Below, piece by piece: positions 34,410 through 44,160 of a stretch of 64,000 nucleotides of DNA. The translations under genes were made by a program, and so were the position numbers. The notes under the pieces were generated by a model. The model worked only from the letters and a program-made list of their open reading frames with translations. It made no database searches and was not told where the DNA came from. This DNA comes from Cytospora piceicola. Taxonomy: Eukaryota; Ascomycota; Sordariomycetes; Diaporthales; Cytosporaceae. The first letter of the stretch is position 1; each line of letters begins with the position of its first letter. Location of the stretch: assembly GCA_023375675.1 (NCBI GenBank), contig JALQBC010000005.1, positions 744,001 through 808,000 on the forward strand, written 5' to 3'.

Positions 34410-36596
34410 ATGCCCCACAACGTCGACGAGCTCTCCCCGCCCGCTTCGTGCTCAATCCTCACATGGGGCCACAACACGGCTGCGAATGATGGGGCAGGGC
34501 GGCAGCCCGCAGCGGACTGCAGGCGCAGGCCCCTGGTGACCTGTGACGACCTGCGGGACGAGATCGCCAGCCTCGCCGCCCGGCGTGACGGCCCCACGAG
34601 GGCAGCCGCGGCCACCATGTCCTCCTTCGTCGCCGCCGCCGGCGCGGAACGGCAGGAACGGCAGCGGCAGGAGCAGGAGCAGGTGCGGCGCCAGGCCCCG
34701 CGCAAGCCCCTCATAATCCTCCACGGCCTCCCCGAGCCCTTCCTGTCAACCCTCCTGGAGAGCCCCCTGGGCATCGACCCGGCGTTCGCCGAGGCGCACG
34801 CGGAAGGGCGGCGGTACCGCCCGCGGGGCGCCGCCCACAGGCGACGACGGGGCGCCGGGGCCACGACGCCGGCGGCGGCGGCGCACTGGGACTACCCCGA
34901 GCTGGTGGCGGGGTACAGGCCGGCCGTGGGGCAGCAGGAGAGGCCCCTCGCCCGGGAGCGGCCGGGGCGGGCGCGGCGCCCGGCGGTGATGCCGGTGGGC
35001 GGCGGCGCGGACGAGGAACTGGCCGCCGCGTTCTGCCGGGCGAGCCTGTGGGCGGGCGCAGGAGGGGCCGACGTGCTGCTTCTGGATGCTCCGGTCTGGC
35101 GGCGCCCGGGGGGTGCGCTGCGAAGGGCTCGGGGGAGGAGTCGTGCTTCGGTGGAGGGGAATCTTGTGGCGCGACACTTTGACGGGGGTAGTTGGCCGGT
35201 CGTCCCCCGTGAGCAGGGCGGGGCTATACCTACCCTCGAGGAGGTCCTCCAGGAGACCTTGGGTGCTGGCGACGTAGATGGGACGCTGGAGGAGGTTCTC
35301 GAGGAGGAGGCTTATGACCACTGGCTTGAGTTTTTCGAGTTCTTCACTCCGACTCCGAGACGCAAGGCCATCATACTCGACAGCTTGTCACTAGAATGGC
35401 AGGTCATGGAAGCCCTGGAGAGGAACACGGACATGAGGAACGATATCGCGCGACGGAGGAGAAACCCGAGTCTCGGGTCCTATCCAGACTGGGAATGCCT
35501 GACGCGACGACTCCGGCTGCGCGTCGAAATGTTCTCGACCATGCCGCAGCTACTCGAAGTCCCCACAGCCCAGCCTAGGGAGAAAGAAGTTCCTACAGCC
35601 CAGCCTAGGAGAAAAGAGATATACATGCACGAAGACGACCTGGTCCGCTTACCGGCAGTCAGGCAGCCGGTTCCCGCCGGCGACGGCGGTGATCCGTACT
35701 CAGGTGCCAACGAGAACCAGCGCGCCCTGGACCGAGTAACCTACCTCGGAGGGGTCCTCCTCCCGTTCTCTATCGTCTCGGGGGTCCTCTCTATGAACGA
35801 GGACTTCGGGCCGGGCCATGCCCTCTTCTGGGTGTTCTGGGTCGCCGCCGTGCCTCTGGCCGTGGTTGCGATCCTGGTGATATACGCGGACAAGCTGCGG
35901 CAGGCTGAGGTCTGGGTCGCGGTCCCTGTAGAGGACGAGGACTCCGATGCGAGTGGAGGGTCTGTGCCTGAAGAGAAGGGATACGAGTCCAAGAAGAGGG
36001 GGAGGAAGAGACAAGGACTCCGGCCAGAACCGGTACCGAGGGCCTCGATGTCTGGGGGCAGCGTGCACTTTCCTCAGCCGGAGGCTATCACGTACAGCAC
36101 AGCAGGGGAAGTCGTTATCAACCTGGGCACAATGACAGCAACCATAGAGGATTCGGCGATATCCGCCGAGCCGCCTCCACATTCGTCTCCAGCTCCCCCC
36201 ATGCCCGATGACGACCAAGACCAGCCCGGACAGCAAGCAGGCGAAGAGGTAGAAGGGGTAGAAATCCACATCCCTGAGGTAGCTAACCTCCCTGCGGCTG
36301 CTAACACCCCTCAGGCTGTTGATTTAGGCCGGGACGACCTCCGGTATTTTCAGCACTGGGTGCGTCCTCCGCCTCCTCCTGGGGGGACGCAGTCTGCTCC
36401 TCTGCGCATCCCGCCCATCACCAACCCAATCCCGACCGTCGGCACCACCCATACTATGGTTCACCGCGGCAGCTACCACCGCCGCCGGCTAATGCGCAAA
36501 CAACAACTAGGCTGGGTCGGCGCCGTGCTGTGCATGCTCAACTTGCGGAAGCCGTCGTTGGTGTCGGAGGGTGAGCCCGTTGGCGCGACTTGGTGA
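34410..36596 (+). CDS. Fungal CorA-like membrane protein
   Basis: Single exon, 728 residues, with a short hydrophobic hairpin typical of the CorA superfamily of divalent-cation channels. TM1 is at about 443-461 (VTYLGGVLLPFSIVSGVLS) and TM2 at about 471-492 (ALFWVFWVAAVPLAVVAILV). Between them lies SMNEDFGPG, matching the fungal variant of the CorA GMN signature, here MNE with Ser instead of Gly. The preceding region (WECLTRRLRLRVEMFS, LDRVTYLGG) resembles the long stalk helix. In many ascomycete relatives transport has not been shown, so a sensor or structural role is also possible. The N-terminal 260 residues are unusually GC-rich, Arg/Ala-rich and low in complexity, and the true start is uncertain. 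A duplicated EVPTAQPR block lies at nt 35559-35618. The C-terminal tail is long and Pro-rich. Confidence 0.78.
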   Translation: MPHNVDELSPPASCSILTWGHNTAANDGAGRQPAADCRRRPLVTCDDLRDEIASLAARRDGPTRAAAATMSSFVAAAGAERQERQRQEQEQVRRQAPRKPLIILHGLPEPFLSTLLESPLGIDPAFAEAHAEGRRYRPRGAAHRRRRGAGATTPAAAAHWDYPELVAGYRPAVGQQERPLARERPGRARRPAVMPVGGGADEELAAAFCRASLWAGAGGADVLLLDAPVWRRPGGALRRARGRSRASVEGNLVARHFDGGSWPVVPREQGGAIPTLEEVLQETLGAGDVDGTLEEVLEEEAYDHWLEFFEFFTPTPRRKAIILDSLSLEWQVMEALERNTDMRNDIARRRRNPSLGSYPDWECLTRRLRLRVEMFSTMPQLLEVPTAQPREKEVPTAQPRRKEIYMHEDDLVRLPAVRQPVPAGDGGDPYSGANENQRALDRVTYLGGVLLPFSIVSGVLSMNEDFGPGHALFWVFWVAAVPLAVVAILVIYADKLRQAEVWVAVPVEDEDSDASGGSVPEEKGYESKKRGRKRQGLRPEPVPRASMSGGSVHFPQPEAITYSTAGEVVINLGTMTATIEDSAISAEPPPHSSPAPPMPDDDQDQPGQQAGEEVEGVEIHIPEVANLPAAANTPQAVDLGRDDLRYFQHWVRPPPPPGGTQSAPLRIPPITNPIPTVGTTHTMVHRGSYHRRRLMRKQQLGWVGAVLCMLNLRKPSLVSEGEPVGATW
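35559..35618 (+). repeat. In-frame 30-bp tandem duplication in the CorA-like gene
   Basis: Two adjacent near-identical copies encode EVPTAQPREK and EVPTAQPRRK, just before the membrane hairpin. Probably a recent slippage or unequal-exchange duplication in a flexible linker. Confidence 0.8.
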
Positions 36597-37463
36597 ACCC
36601 GAAGACGGTCGATCGAGACGAAAGGATGCGATTCTGAACAAGCAGTCGCGTATATATGGAATCATCGTATATTACCAAGCTGCTCTTTTCCATATGCGAG
36701 TTCGTTGAGAAATATATCCTTATAACGCGTCGATCTGTGATATACTCGACGTCTGAGTTCGACTGACGTATGGCCATGCCTGATACGTAGTTTTTGTGCC
36801 TCTTGCGCAGCAGACTGCTGATTACTGACATCCCCACGGCTCGAAATGCTTGTCCAGTCGATCGGCTGAATTGCTCGATTCCTCTTTGTCGGTAGGTCTG
36901 TACCAGAAGCTGCAGCGGACATTAGACTATCACATCACATCAAACGAAGAGTGCAGATCGCTGGTCACGAAGTAAATTCGTACATACGTAGCTACAGCAA
37001 GTTTGTGTCCGCCTTGGGCCTTCGTGTACACGCGTGGCCAGCGTCTCCATGTGTTAGTCTCGATCTTCTTGTGTGTAGCAATCATTTGAGTGCGATCTGG
37101 CGTACTAAACTAGTAGAGACCAATTGAAGCACTCTAGCTGGAGAGACCGTACGTGGGAGCGTTTTCGCCCCCCTTTCAGTTTCCAGTATCGTTGTATGGT
37201 CTCGCATGTCGAAGCATGCTTGCCGTCACGGACCATGGTTCATCGAAACCGCTACTACCAATCACTCCCCCATTTTCTTGCTTTTTGGTTCTCGCTCGCC
37301 ATGAGAATTGGAACACCGGATCTAGCCTGCCAACTCCAGAGATGAAAGAGCAGATGTTTCCGTTGCCCATACCGCGAACAAATCCTCCCCATTAGACGCC
37401 GGAAATGATCATAAAATGCATTTGGCAACCAAGAAATAGTTGTCAAGTCGCACTCTGGCACGC
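36597..37463. other. Convergent intergenic region, no supported gene
   Basis: It lies between the 3' ends of the CorA-like (+) and PRPP synthetase (-) genes. No recognisable feature beyond short chance frames. Confidence 0.6.
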
Positions 37464-39211
37464 TCAATCGTGAGGGAACAGAGCACTGATGGATTCACCG
37501 TGGTGGACTCGTCGGATGGCCTCTCCGAATATGTGGGAAATGTCCAGGACTTCCAGTTTGGGGCATGCGGCCCGGTGCTCGTGCTGCGGTACCGAGTTGG
37601 TAACGATGATTTTGTCAATGGCCGAGGCATTGATACGGGTGATGGCATCACCACTGAGGATGCCATGGGTGAGAAGCGCATAGACTGTGGTGGCGCCGTC
37701 CTTCTTTAGCAGCTTCGCAGCTCTTGTGATGGTGTTTGCGGTGTCGGCCAAGTCGTCAACCAGGATGCAAGGACGACCTGTCACATCACCGACGAGCATC
37801 ATGGTGGCGTTCTGTCGGTCTGCAATGCGAGTTGGACGACGCTCCTGCAGCAAACAGTCAGTATCGAACGGAGACGGAAGGGTCAAGTTCCTACCTTGTG
37901 GATGAGGGCGAAGCTGAGGCCGAGGTTATCGGCGATGGCGGTAGCACGCTTCGCGCCTCCGGCGTCAGGGCTGACGATGACTGCATCTCTGAATCCAGGA
38001 ATCGATCGTTCAATGTACCGCTGAAGCAACGGCTTTCCGTAGAGGTTATCCACGGGAATGTCAAAGAAACCTTGGTATCTGACGGTCGAATGTCAGCACC
38101 GCTCACCGAGCCCAGAATAGCCAAGCAGCGTTTGAGAGGGCCGAGGACACAATGCGTCACGGGGGCGAGAGGAAGGGCACGGGACACTTGTCCGGCACCT
38201 AAGAAGCAAAGGAAATAAGAATATGTACGAAGGACAATACATACTGAGGATCGTGCAAATCCATCGTAATGACCTGGGAAGACCAGAAGTTAGTATGAGC
38301 TACTAACCCCAATATTAAGGAGATATGAAAGATCTTGGCGGCAGTCCAGGTGGGACCGTGAAACCCAACACTTGTCTGGTTCCCAGATCGCGAAGGTGTA
38401 TCAGCTCTTTTTCAGGAGGCACATACATGATCCGCGCCCGCATTTGTCAAAAGGTCCGCCACCAATGTTCCGGCCTGGGCCACCCATTGCTTGTATCCGG
38501 GCTTCGCATGGAAGGCATTGATCATCTGAGGGTTCTCGTAATCGTGGGTGGTGTAGTTTCCAGTGTATCCAGCGGCGGAGGAGACACTGCCGGCGTGGTT
38601 TCGTCCTTCCGAACCATCATGACCCGATGACGCGTGCTCGCCGTTGGCCCGGGCGTGTCCATTTCCATTAGCAAGGGATGCTTGCGTCATCATCTTGGTG
38701 ATATCGATGCCAGTGCTGAGACCAGTGCTCATAGGCAAGTCTGGGCCTGGGGTAGCAGGGACACTCTCGAAGGTGTATTTGCCAGCTACATCGGTGGGGG
38801 CCTTGTTAAGGGGTGCGCCGGTCTTGTGGTATGGCAAATCAGGCTGTCGAGAGTAAGGGAACAGAGGCAAGACAGCGGTGACTCTCTTAGCAGAGCCAGT
38901 CTTGCAAGCGGAGATCACTGTCGAGTACCGTCAGTGAACGGAGGGGGAGAGAGGGAGGGAAGGGTTTGGATCTAACTGATGCAAGTTTCTATGAAATGGT
39001 CGTTGACTTTGTGGTCGGGGTCTTGAGTGCCAGCAGTCTGGATGATGTAGACATCCTTGCCACGAACAGTCTCCTTGATCTCGCATCTGCTCTCGCCGAC
39101 TGCGAACTTGGACAGGATTCGATTGCAAGGAGGGATGCCAAGTATATTGCAGATGTTGTGAACCAGCTCGGGGTGGGAGTTGCCCCCAAGCACGACAAGA
39201 TTCCGGACCAT
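37464..39211 (-). CDS. Ribose-phosphate pyrophosphokinase (PRPP synthetase), Prs1-like with insertion
   Basis: Makes PRPP from ribose 5-phosphate and ATP for purine, pyrimidine, histidine, tryptophan and NAD synthesis. Five exons: 38977-39211, 38427-38917, 38245-38273 (29 nt), 37895-38078 and 37464-37844. Introns are 59, 153, 166 and 50 bp, all GT..AG with phases that fit. The product has 439 residues. Motifs: [65 protein letters not shown] and the PRPP site [13 protein letters not shown]. Between [12 protein letters not shown] and [16 protein letters not shown] is a roughly 100-residue Gly/Ser/Asn-rich insertion, in the position of the non-homologous region of yeast Prs1, a subunit that functions in heteromers and is linked to cell-wall integrity. 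Paralogue-level assignment (Prs1 versus Prs5) is inferred from that insertion. Confidence 0.93.
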
Positions 39212-40439
39212 TTTGGAGGGTTGTTGTGGTGTAGAGTGGAGATTTGAAGTCGACGACGACGGTGTAGATGTCGAAGATATCGACAGCAGGGAATCCAGGC
39301 TGTAGGGTATGCTAGGCTACCAAGTAGCTAGCTGAGAGTATGTCGTGGGTGTTTCTGAATGACTCGAAAGTGCAAGATTCTAGATCATGAACCACACCGA
39401 CGTCAGAAGAAGAGAGCCGAGAATATGCGATAAGAGGCGACCTCGGATGGAGGGGCAGAGCAGAGAGGAGGGTAAGAGAAGACAACGAGAGGTCACTCTG
39501 TTCTAGTCTCCTTTTCTTCTTCTTCGAACGAGGCTCAGGGAGGATGTAGGGGCTGGCTGCTAGCAAGGAGTCTTTTAACTTTCTTCGCTAGAGAGGAACC
39601 ATCATGTCAGGAGGCTTCGACGTGAAAACCAGAGTGGGAATAAGATAGGTAAATTGCGGATGCGGCGAGCAGAGAGTGAAGAAAAAACTGATGAATCTGC
39701 CCAGGTCCAGGTTTCAATAGGCCTGAATGAGTGCCGACCCCAGATTCTTTTGCAGACACCGCCTTTGCCTAATTGCACTGAAGGCCCTGGATTGTCCAGT
39801 AAAAAAAACACAACCGCATTTCACACAGTAGCGTGCGTCAGCGTCATTCCAGGTGGGGCGGTGCCTGAATACTACCTATCATTGGCCACCTATTGCAACA
39901 TCGTGCCGCCCTGGCAGGCTGGCAGCTGCAGCTGGGGGGAGGCACGGATTTACCACTACGGGTAACGCGACCGTGGGGTATTCGGTACAGACTATGTAAC
40001 GTACCTACTTACCTGGAATCGCGACCATACCACCCTACAAATATACAGTGACTCTATCACCCGATTTTTACCCAGCTAAATCTCTACGAGGACGTCCGAA
40101 CAGATCAAAGCAAACGGACATCTCTCGTCACAAGTGCTGAGACGAGACACACATGAGTGGCACCTTTGTTGAGCTGATTCTGTCACTGGGCCTGGATTAT
40201 CAAAGAACTTTTGGACTGTAAGGCTGAAAGTATCCAGTCACCACATACCTCCCTTTACCTGAAGGCGTGACCCATCGGAAGACGGCAGCGTAGTCATACC
40301 GCAGAAGATCTCTCAATCGGTGATCCAAAGCAATAGCTTCACACTTCAGTCCCACCTCCGGCCACAACCTGCAGTAGCACTCACTTTGACGGAGCACCCC
40401 GAATTTCTCGAGAGCAGATTTTCATCATAGACAGCCATC
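39212..40439. other. Divergent promoter region of PRPP synthetase and Rpc9 genes
   Basis: No supported gene. Frames at 39312-39566 and 39654-39965 show no domain. It presumably contains both promoters and leaders. Confidence 0.6.
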
Positions 40440-40928
40440 ATGAAGATCCTCGAGTCGCAAAACGCCGTCTTGTCCAACTTCGAGGTCTACCAGCATCTGC
40501 TCAGCGAGCAGGCCAAGTACCAGAAGAACTATGAGAGGAAGAAGCAGGTCCCAAAGAACCTTCAGCTAGTCATCAGTCAGGTGAGCATTCTTAACTAAAT
40601 GACCCTCGCCATCAAGCAGAGGCCCAGACAACTGACATATACACCAAAGATCGTCGAGCATTTCCGCACGTCGCCTGACCCTCTCAGCCAGAGACCTATC
40701 ACTTATGACGCCGACACCATAGGCCGTCTGGTCGAGAGGCTGCGTGACTATGACCTGACCAAGGGAGAGGTCATCATGATACTCAACGTGCGGCCCGAGA
40801 ACGTCGCCATTCTGAACTGCCTGGTCGAGGACGCCGAATCCCGCTTCAACGAGGACCAGCAGAATGAGATGGTTGCCATCATCGAGGAAACCCTTGGGCC
40901 ATTCCCAGTCAAGGAGGATGCTGCCTGA
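40440..40928 (+). CDS. RNA polymerase III subunit Rpc9/Rpc17 (Rpb4-like)
   Basis: Stalk subunit of RNA polymerase III, pairing with Rpc8/Rpc25 and helping recruit TFIIIB for tRNA and 5S rRNA transcription. Two exons, 40440-40580 and 40650-40928. The 69-bp intron has donor GTGAGC and acceptor AAAG, phase 0, and the junction reads VISQ/IVEHFRTSPDPL. The product has 139 residues, close to human CRCP (148). Exon 1 gives MKILESQNAVLSNFEVYQHL, the family's N-terminus. Exon 2 carries the HRDC-like helical tip (RLRDYDLTKGEVIMILNVRPENVAILNCLVED) and the RFNEDQQNEMVAIIEETLG end. Without splicing the first 47 codons would be lost, which is why the start is placed at 40440. Convergent with the GTPase gene, 179 bases apart. 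Confidence 0.92.
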
Positions 40929-41107
40929 TGATTTGAATCCAGCACTTGAGCAGCAGAAACGACAAACGGGAGAGTCCTCCAAGAATGGCTGGATGGAACA
41001 CGTTGCATTGCTACCCCTGTTGCCCCATCGCCATGATGCAGCCGGAGATGCTTATACAAGCGAGTGGCTGCATATGAGCGGCTCGACCGTGCCGACATCA
41101 CATCACA

Positions 41108-41839
41108 TTACATCACGCAACACCCTCCATCGCTCTGGCCACCCTCTGCAGTTGTTGTCATTACGGCTATCTGACAGATCTCCTCAAACGCCAGTTGGAG
41201 TAGCTCCCCGGTCACAGCGGAGCACTCCATATACTTGTCAACCCTCATCTCCGAAGCAACTTGATAAGCCTCCTGTGGGTAGAGGATGCCATTCGGATCA
41301 TCCTCGGTCCTCAGATCTCGCTTCAGGCCCAGAACAGCGATTGGCAGTGTACTCTCGGTCCGGAATGTCGTGCGGACCTCCTTGATCCACTGCAACGATG
41401 TCAGTACGGAGTTTGCGGGAGATTGAGGGGTGGGGTGAAGAATCGCGAGTTGGGTTACGGACAACTTGTTGAAGGTTGATGAGACTCGGGCGGTGGCTGA
41501 TATCAAAGCATATGAGTATGAGATCTGGCCGGAGGAGGCGCCAGTTCTCAGGACTGGACGTGTCGTAGAACTCTAGTCGATATTGTCGCCTCCCGTATGA
41601 GACCTCAAAGATGAATGGTTGATCTAAGTCCTTGAGTAACGTAATCGAATTTGTGCCTGTCAAGTTGCTGTGCCCCTGGCTGATACGTCTGCACACACAT
41701 CGGAGTTAGCTATAATCGGCGTATTTTACCATGATGCCACGGTGCTCAACGTTGAAGAGGGTGAAACATACGATAAGAATGTGGACTTGCCAACTTTCTC
41801 ATCACCTAGGAGTAGTATGTATATCGTTTGAGGCTCCAT
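41108..41839 (-). CDS. Atypical Rho/Ras-like small GTPase with C-terminal CAAX box
   Basis: Three exons: 41772-41839, 41466-41688 and 41108-41389, with introns of 83 and 76 bp. The product has 190 residues. P-loop GDEKVGKS is intact (residues 12-19). The region replacing switch II reads LEFYDTSSPENWRLLRPDLILICFDIS, so the canonical DTAGQ is DTSSP and the catalytic Gln is absent. The NKxD motif is replaced by GLKRD. The G5 motif is MECSA, and the protein ends in CCVM, a CAAX prenylation signal with an extra Cys. WIKEVRTTF and the QEAYQVASEM stretch are Rho-like. These changes predict weak or no intrinsic GTP hydrolysis; fungi have such atypical Rho-like members. The second intron's donor is GTTGTC, unusual, but it is the only one that keeps LINLQQ/WIKEVRTTF in frame. 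Divergent from the Pus3 gene, 229 bases apart. Confidence 0.82.
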
Positions 41840-42068
41840 GGAGTTTTTGTAATGTATGCACAACGGTCGGATGAGGCAATTGAGTGATGGAGCTGGGGAA
41901 GATGAAGTCCCGTAAGTGAGTATGAAGTGTGCGATAAACTACGGAACTCACATGTATCAAAACTCCCTTATCGATAAGGATTTTCACAACGGAAATTTCT
42001 CATAACGGCACTCATCCAAGGAGGATAACAGAAAGGGCTTGGGTATTGACATGAGTTAAAGTACCCGA

Positions 42069-44036
42069 ATGAGGCCGCTCAGATTACTTAGCCGCGGTAT
42101 ACGATGGCAAGAGAATAGATTACTCGTTTCACCAAGTTCAAGTCTCCCATCCTCGACTCTGAGGCTTGCCGCTCAAAAGCCAGCCACCACAAGACTCATC
42201 TCATCAACGAGCAGAATGGCCGACTACAACAAATGGACAAAAGACGACCTCATCGCCCGGGTCAAAAAGCTTGAAAATGAGGCCCAGAGCGCCAGGTGGT
42301 TAGCGGCTCAGCACACTGAAGGCAACCAGGAGGCACCGTCCTCCCTCGCCGACGGGCCAGCCAAGAAGAGGCAGAAGCAGTTCAAGGGAAGAGCCATGGA
42401 CCCCAACAAGTTCACCACGCGCTTCATCGCCCTCAAGCTGGCCTACCTGGGCAAGAGCTACAACGGCTTCGAGTACCAGTGCTCGGGCGCCCTGTCCACC
42501 ATCGAGGAGGAGCTGTGGAAGGCCCTGGTCAAGGCCTGCCTGATCTTCCCGAACCCGGACAAGCCGAACGAGGTGGACTGGAGCGTGTGCGACTACTCGA
42601 AGTGCGGGCGGACGGATAGGGGCGTGAGCGCGTTTGGCCAGGTCGTCGCGCTGCGGGTGAGGAGTAACAAGCTTGCCAAGGGCTGGGCTAAGAAGCAGCA
42701 GCAGAAGAAGCAGCAGCAGGTCGCAGGAGGAGCTGGCAAGGGAGGTGGTGGCGAGGCCGTTCAGGTGGGTGTCGACACGGCTGCTGAGGAGACAAAGCCG
42801 GAGGAGAAGGAGGCAGAAGAGGAGGAGGAGGAGGAGGAGGAGGAGGATGACGAGTTACTGCCTGTGGACCAGGAGATCCAATACGTTTACATTCTCAACC
42901 GCCTGCTACCGCCAGATATCAAGATCTACGCCTGGAGCCCTAGGCCACCACCGGACTTCTCAGCCCGATTCTCCTGCCGCGAGAGGCAGTACCGCTACTT
43001 CTTCACACAGCCCGCCTTCCAGCCGCTCCCCAGCTTCCTCGAGAACAACAACAAGCACAAGCAGCAAAAACCAAAGCGCCCCACCTCGGACGACAACAGC
43101 ACCAACGACAGGCCCAAGCCAAGGGAAGGCTGGCTCGACATAGACGCCATGCGGGAGGCGGCCAAGCACTTCGAGGGCACGCACGACTTCCGCAACTTCT
43201 GCAAGGTCGACGCGGCCAAGCAGATCACCAACTTCACGCGGCGCGTCTTCGAGGCGGACGTCGTCGAGGTCGAGGGCGTCGACACGGCCGTCCCCTACCT
43301 GGACGGCCCGCAGTTCCGCGACGCCCGGCACGCCCGCGGCGGCGCGGCCCACCCCAGGGTGTACTACCTCCACGTGCGCGGGTCGGCCTTCCTGTGGCAC
43401 CAGATCCGCTGCATGGCGGCGGTCCTGTTCCTGGTCGGCCAGGGCCTGGAGCCGACCTCGGTCACCGCCGACCTGCTCGACCTGGCCCGGAACCCCCGGC
43501 GGCCGGCCTACGTCCTCGCCGAGGACACGCCGCTGGTGCTGTGGGACTGCAAGTTCGGGCGCGACCGCGAGGACGGGTCGGCGGACGAGGTCGACTGGCT
43601 GTACGTGGGCGAGGGCGAGGACGGCCCGCTCAACCTGCACGGCGGCTGGGACCTGGCCGGCGACCTGTGGGAGACGTGGCGCGAGCGCAAGATGGACGAG
43701 ATCCTCGCCAACCGGCTGCTGGACCTGGTGGCCACCAAGACGGGCGTGGGCCGGACGCCCTCGGACGCCGAGCTCGAGGCGGCGAGGGCCCAGGCGGGGA
43801 AGACGAAGCTGGGGGTCAGCACGAGGGTGTTCGAGGGGGGTCATGGGCCGCGGTTTATCGGGAATTACCTGCCTGTGCTGAAGAAGGAGCTGCTGCAGAC
43901 CCCCGAGGAGGCGAATGACAAGTGGGCGCAGCGGAAGGGGTTCAAGTCCGCGGAGGAGATGAGGGCGCTGGGGAACTGGAGGGATGCGATCAGGGAGAAG
44001 AAGAACGCCGGCAGCGAGGGCGGTGGCGATGAGTAG
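42069..44036 (+). CDS. tRNA pseudouridine synthase Deg1/Pus3 (positions 38/39)
   Basis: TruA-family enzyme converting U38/U39 of the tRNA anticodon arm to pseudouridine. Single exon, 655 residues from the first ATG, long for the family. The catalytic aspartate is in CGRTDRGVSAFGQ (D183). Other family blocks: LKLAYLGKSYNGFEYQ, YILNRLLPPDIKIYAWSP, FSARFSCRERQYRYFF, FEGTHDFRNFCKVD and FLWHQIRCMAAVLFLVGQGLEP. A KKQQQ/Gly-rich then acidic insertion (about residues 212-262) and a His/Lys/Asn-rich insertion near 325-355 enlarge it. The first 49 residues (MRPLRLLSRGIRWQEN...RLISSTSR) look like a mitochondrial presequence and precede a second ATG (MADYNKWTKDDLIARV) that would start a cytosolic/nuclear form. 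Yeast Deg1 modifies both cytosolic and mitochondrial tRNAs. Confidence 0.93.
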   Translation: MRPLRLLSRGIRWQENRLLVSPSSSLPSSTLRLAAQKPATTRLISSTSRMADYNKWTKDDLIARVKKLENEAQSARWLAAQHTEGNQEAPSSLADGPAKKRQKQFKGRAMDPNKFTTRFIALKLAYLGKSYNGFEYQCSGALSTIEEELWKALVKACLIFPNPDKPNEVDWSVCDYSKCGRTDRGVSAFGQVVALRVRSNKLAKGWAKKQQQKKQQQVAGGAGKGGGGEAVQVGVDTAAEETKPEEKEAEEEEEEEEEEDDELLPVDQEIQYVYILNRLLPPDIKIYAWSPRPPPDFSARFSCRERQYRYFFTQPAFQPLPSFLENNNKHKQQKPKRPTSDDNSTNDRPKPREGWLDIDAMREAAKHFEGTHDFRNFCKVDAAKQITNFTRRVFEADVVEVEGVDTAVPYLDGPQFRDARHARGGAAHPRVYYLHVRGSAFLWHQIRCMAAVLFLVGQGLEPTSVTADLLDLARNPRRPAYVLAEDTPLVLWDCKFGRDREDGSADEVDWLYVGEGEDGPLNLHGGWDLAGDLWETWRERKMDEILANRLLDLVATKTGVGRTPSDAELEAARAQAGKTKLGVSTRVFEGGHGPRFIGNYLPVLKKELLQTPEEANDKWAQRKGFKSAEEMRALGNWRDAIREKKNAGSEGGGDE

Positions 44037-44160
44037 AAATCATGTAGGCGTTGGCATTGAATATGGCATAAGAGATTCTGCATTAGATAGATAGATACCA
44101 CCGCTGGTTCAGGAAAACCCCAGCGGTCCGAACAAACCATCCCTTCCTCCCCAAGCCTCG

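Noticed and set aside
34301..35321. Minus-strand frames opposite the CorA-like N-terminus
   Set aside because: Arg/Pro/Ser-rich shadows in a GC-rich stretch. The plus frame continues into a membrane hairpin, although the N-terminus of that gene remains uncertain.
42960..43844. 294-codon minus-strand frame opposite Pus3
   Set aside because: Leu/Val/Glu-rich antisense shadow of a GC-rich exon; no family resemblance.
43394..43918. 174-codon Arg/Gly/Pro-rich frame inside Pus3
   Set aside because: Low-complexity shadow of the true frame, which carries the conserved FLWHQIRCMAAVLF block.
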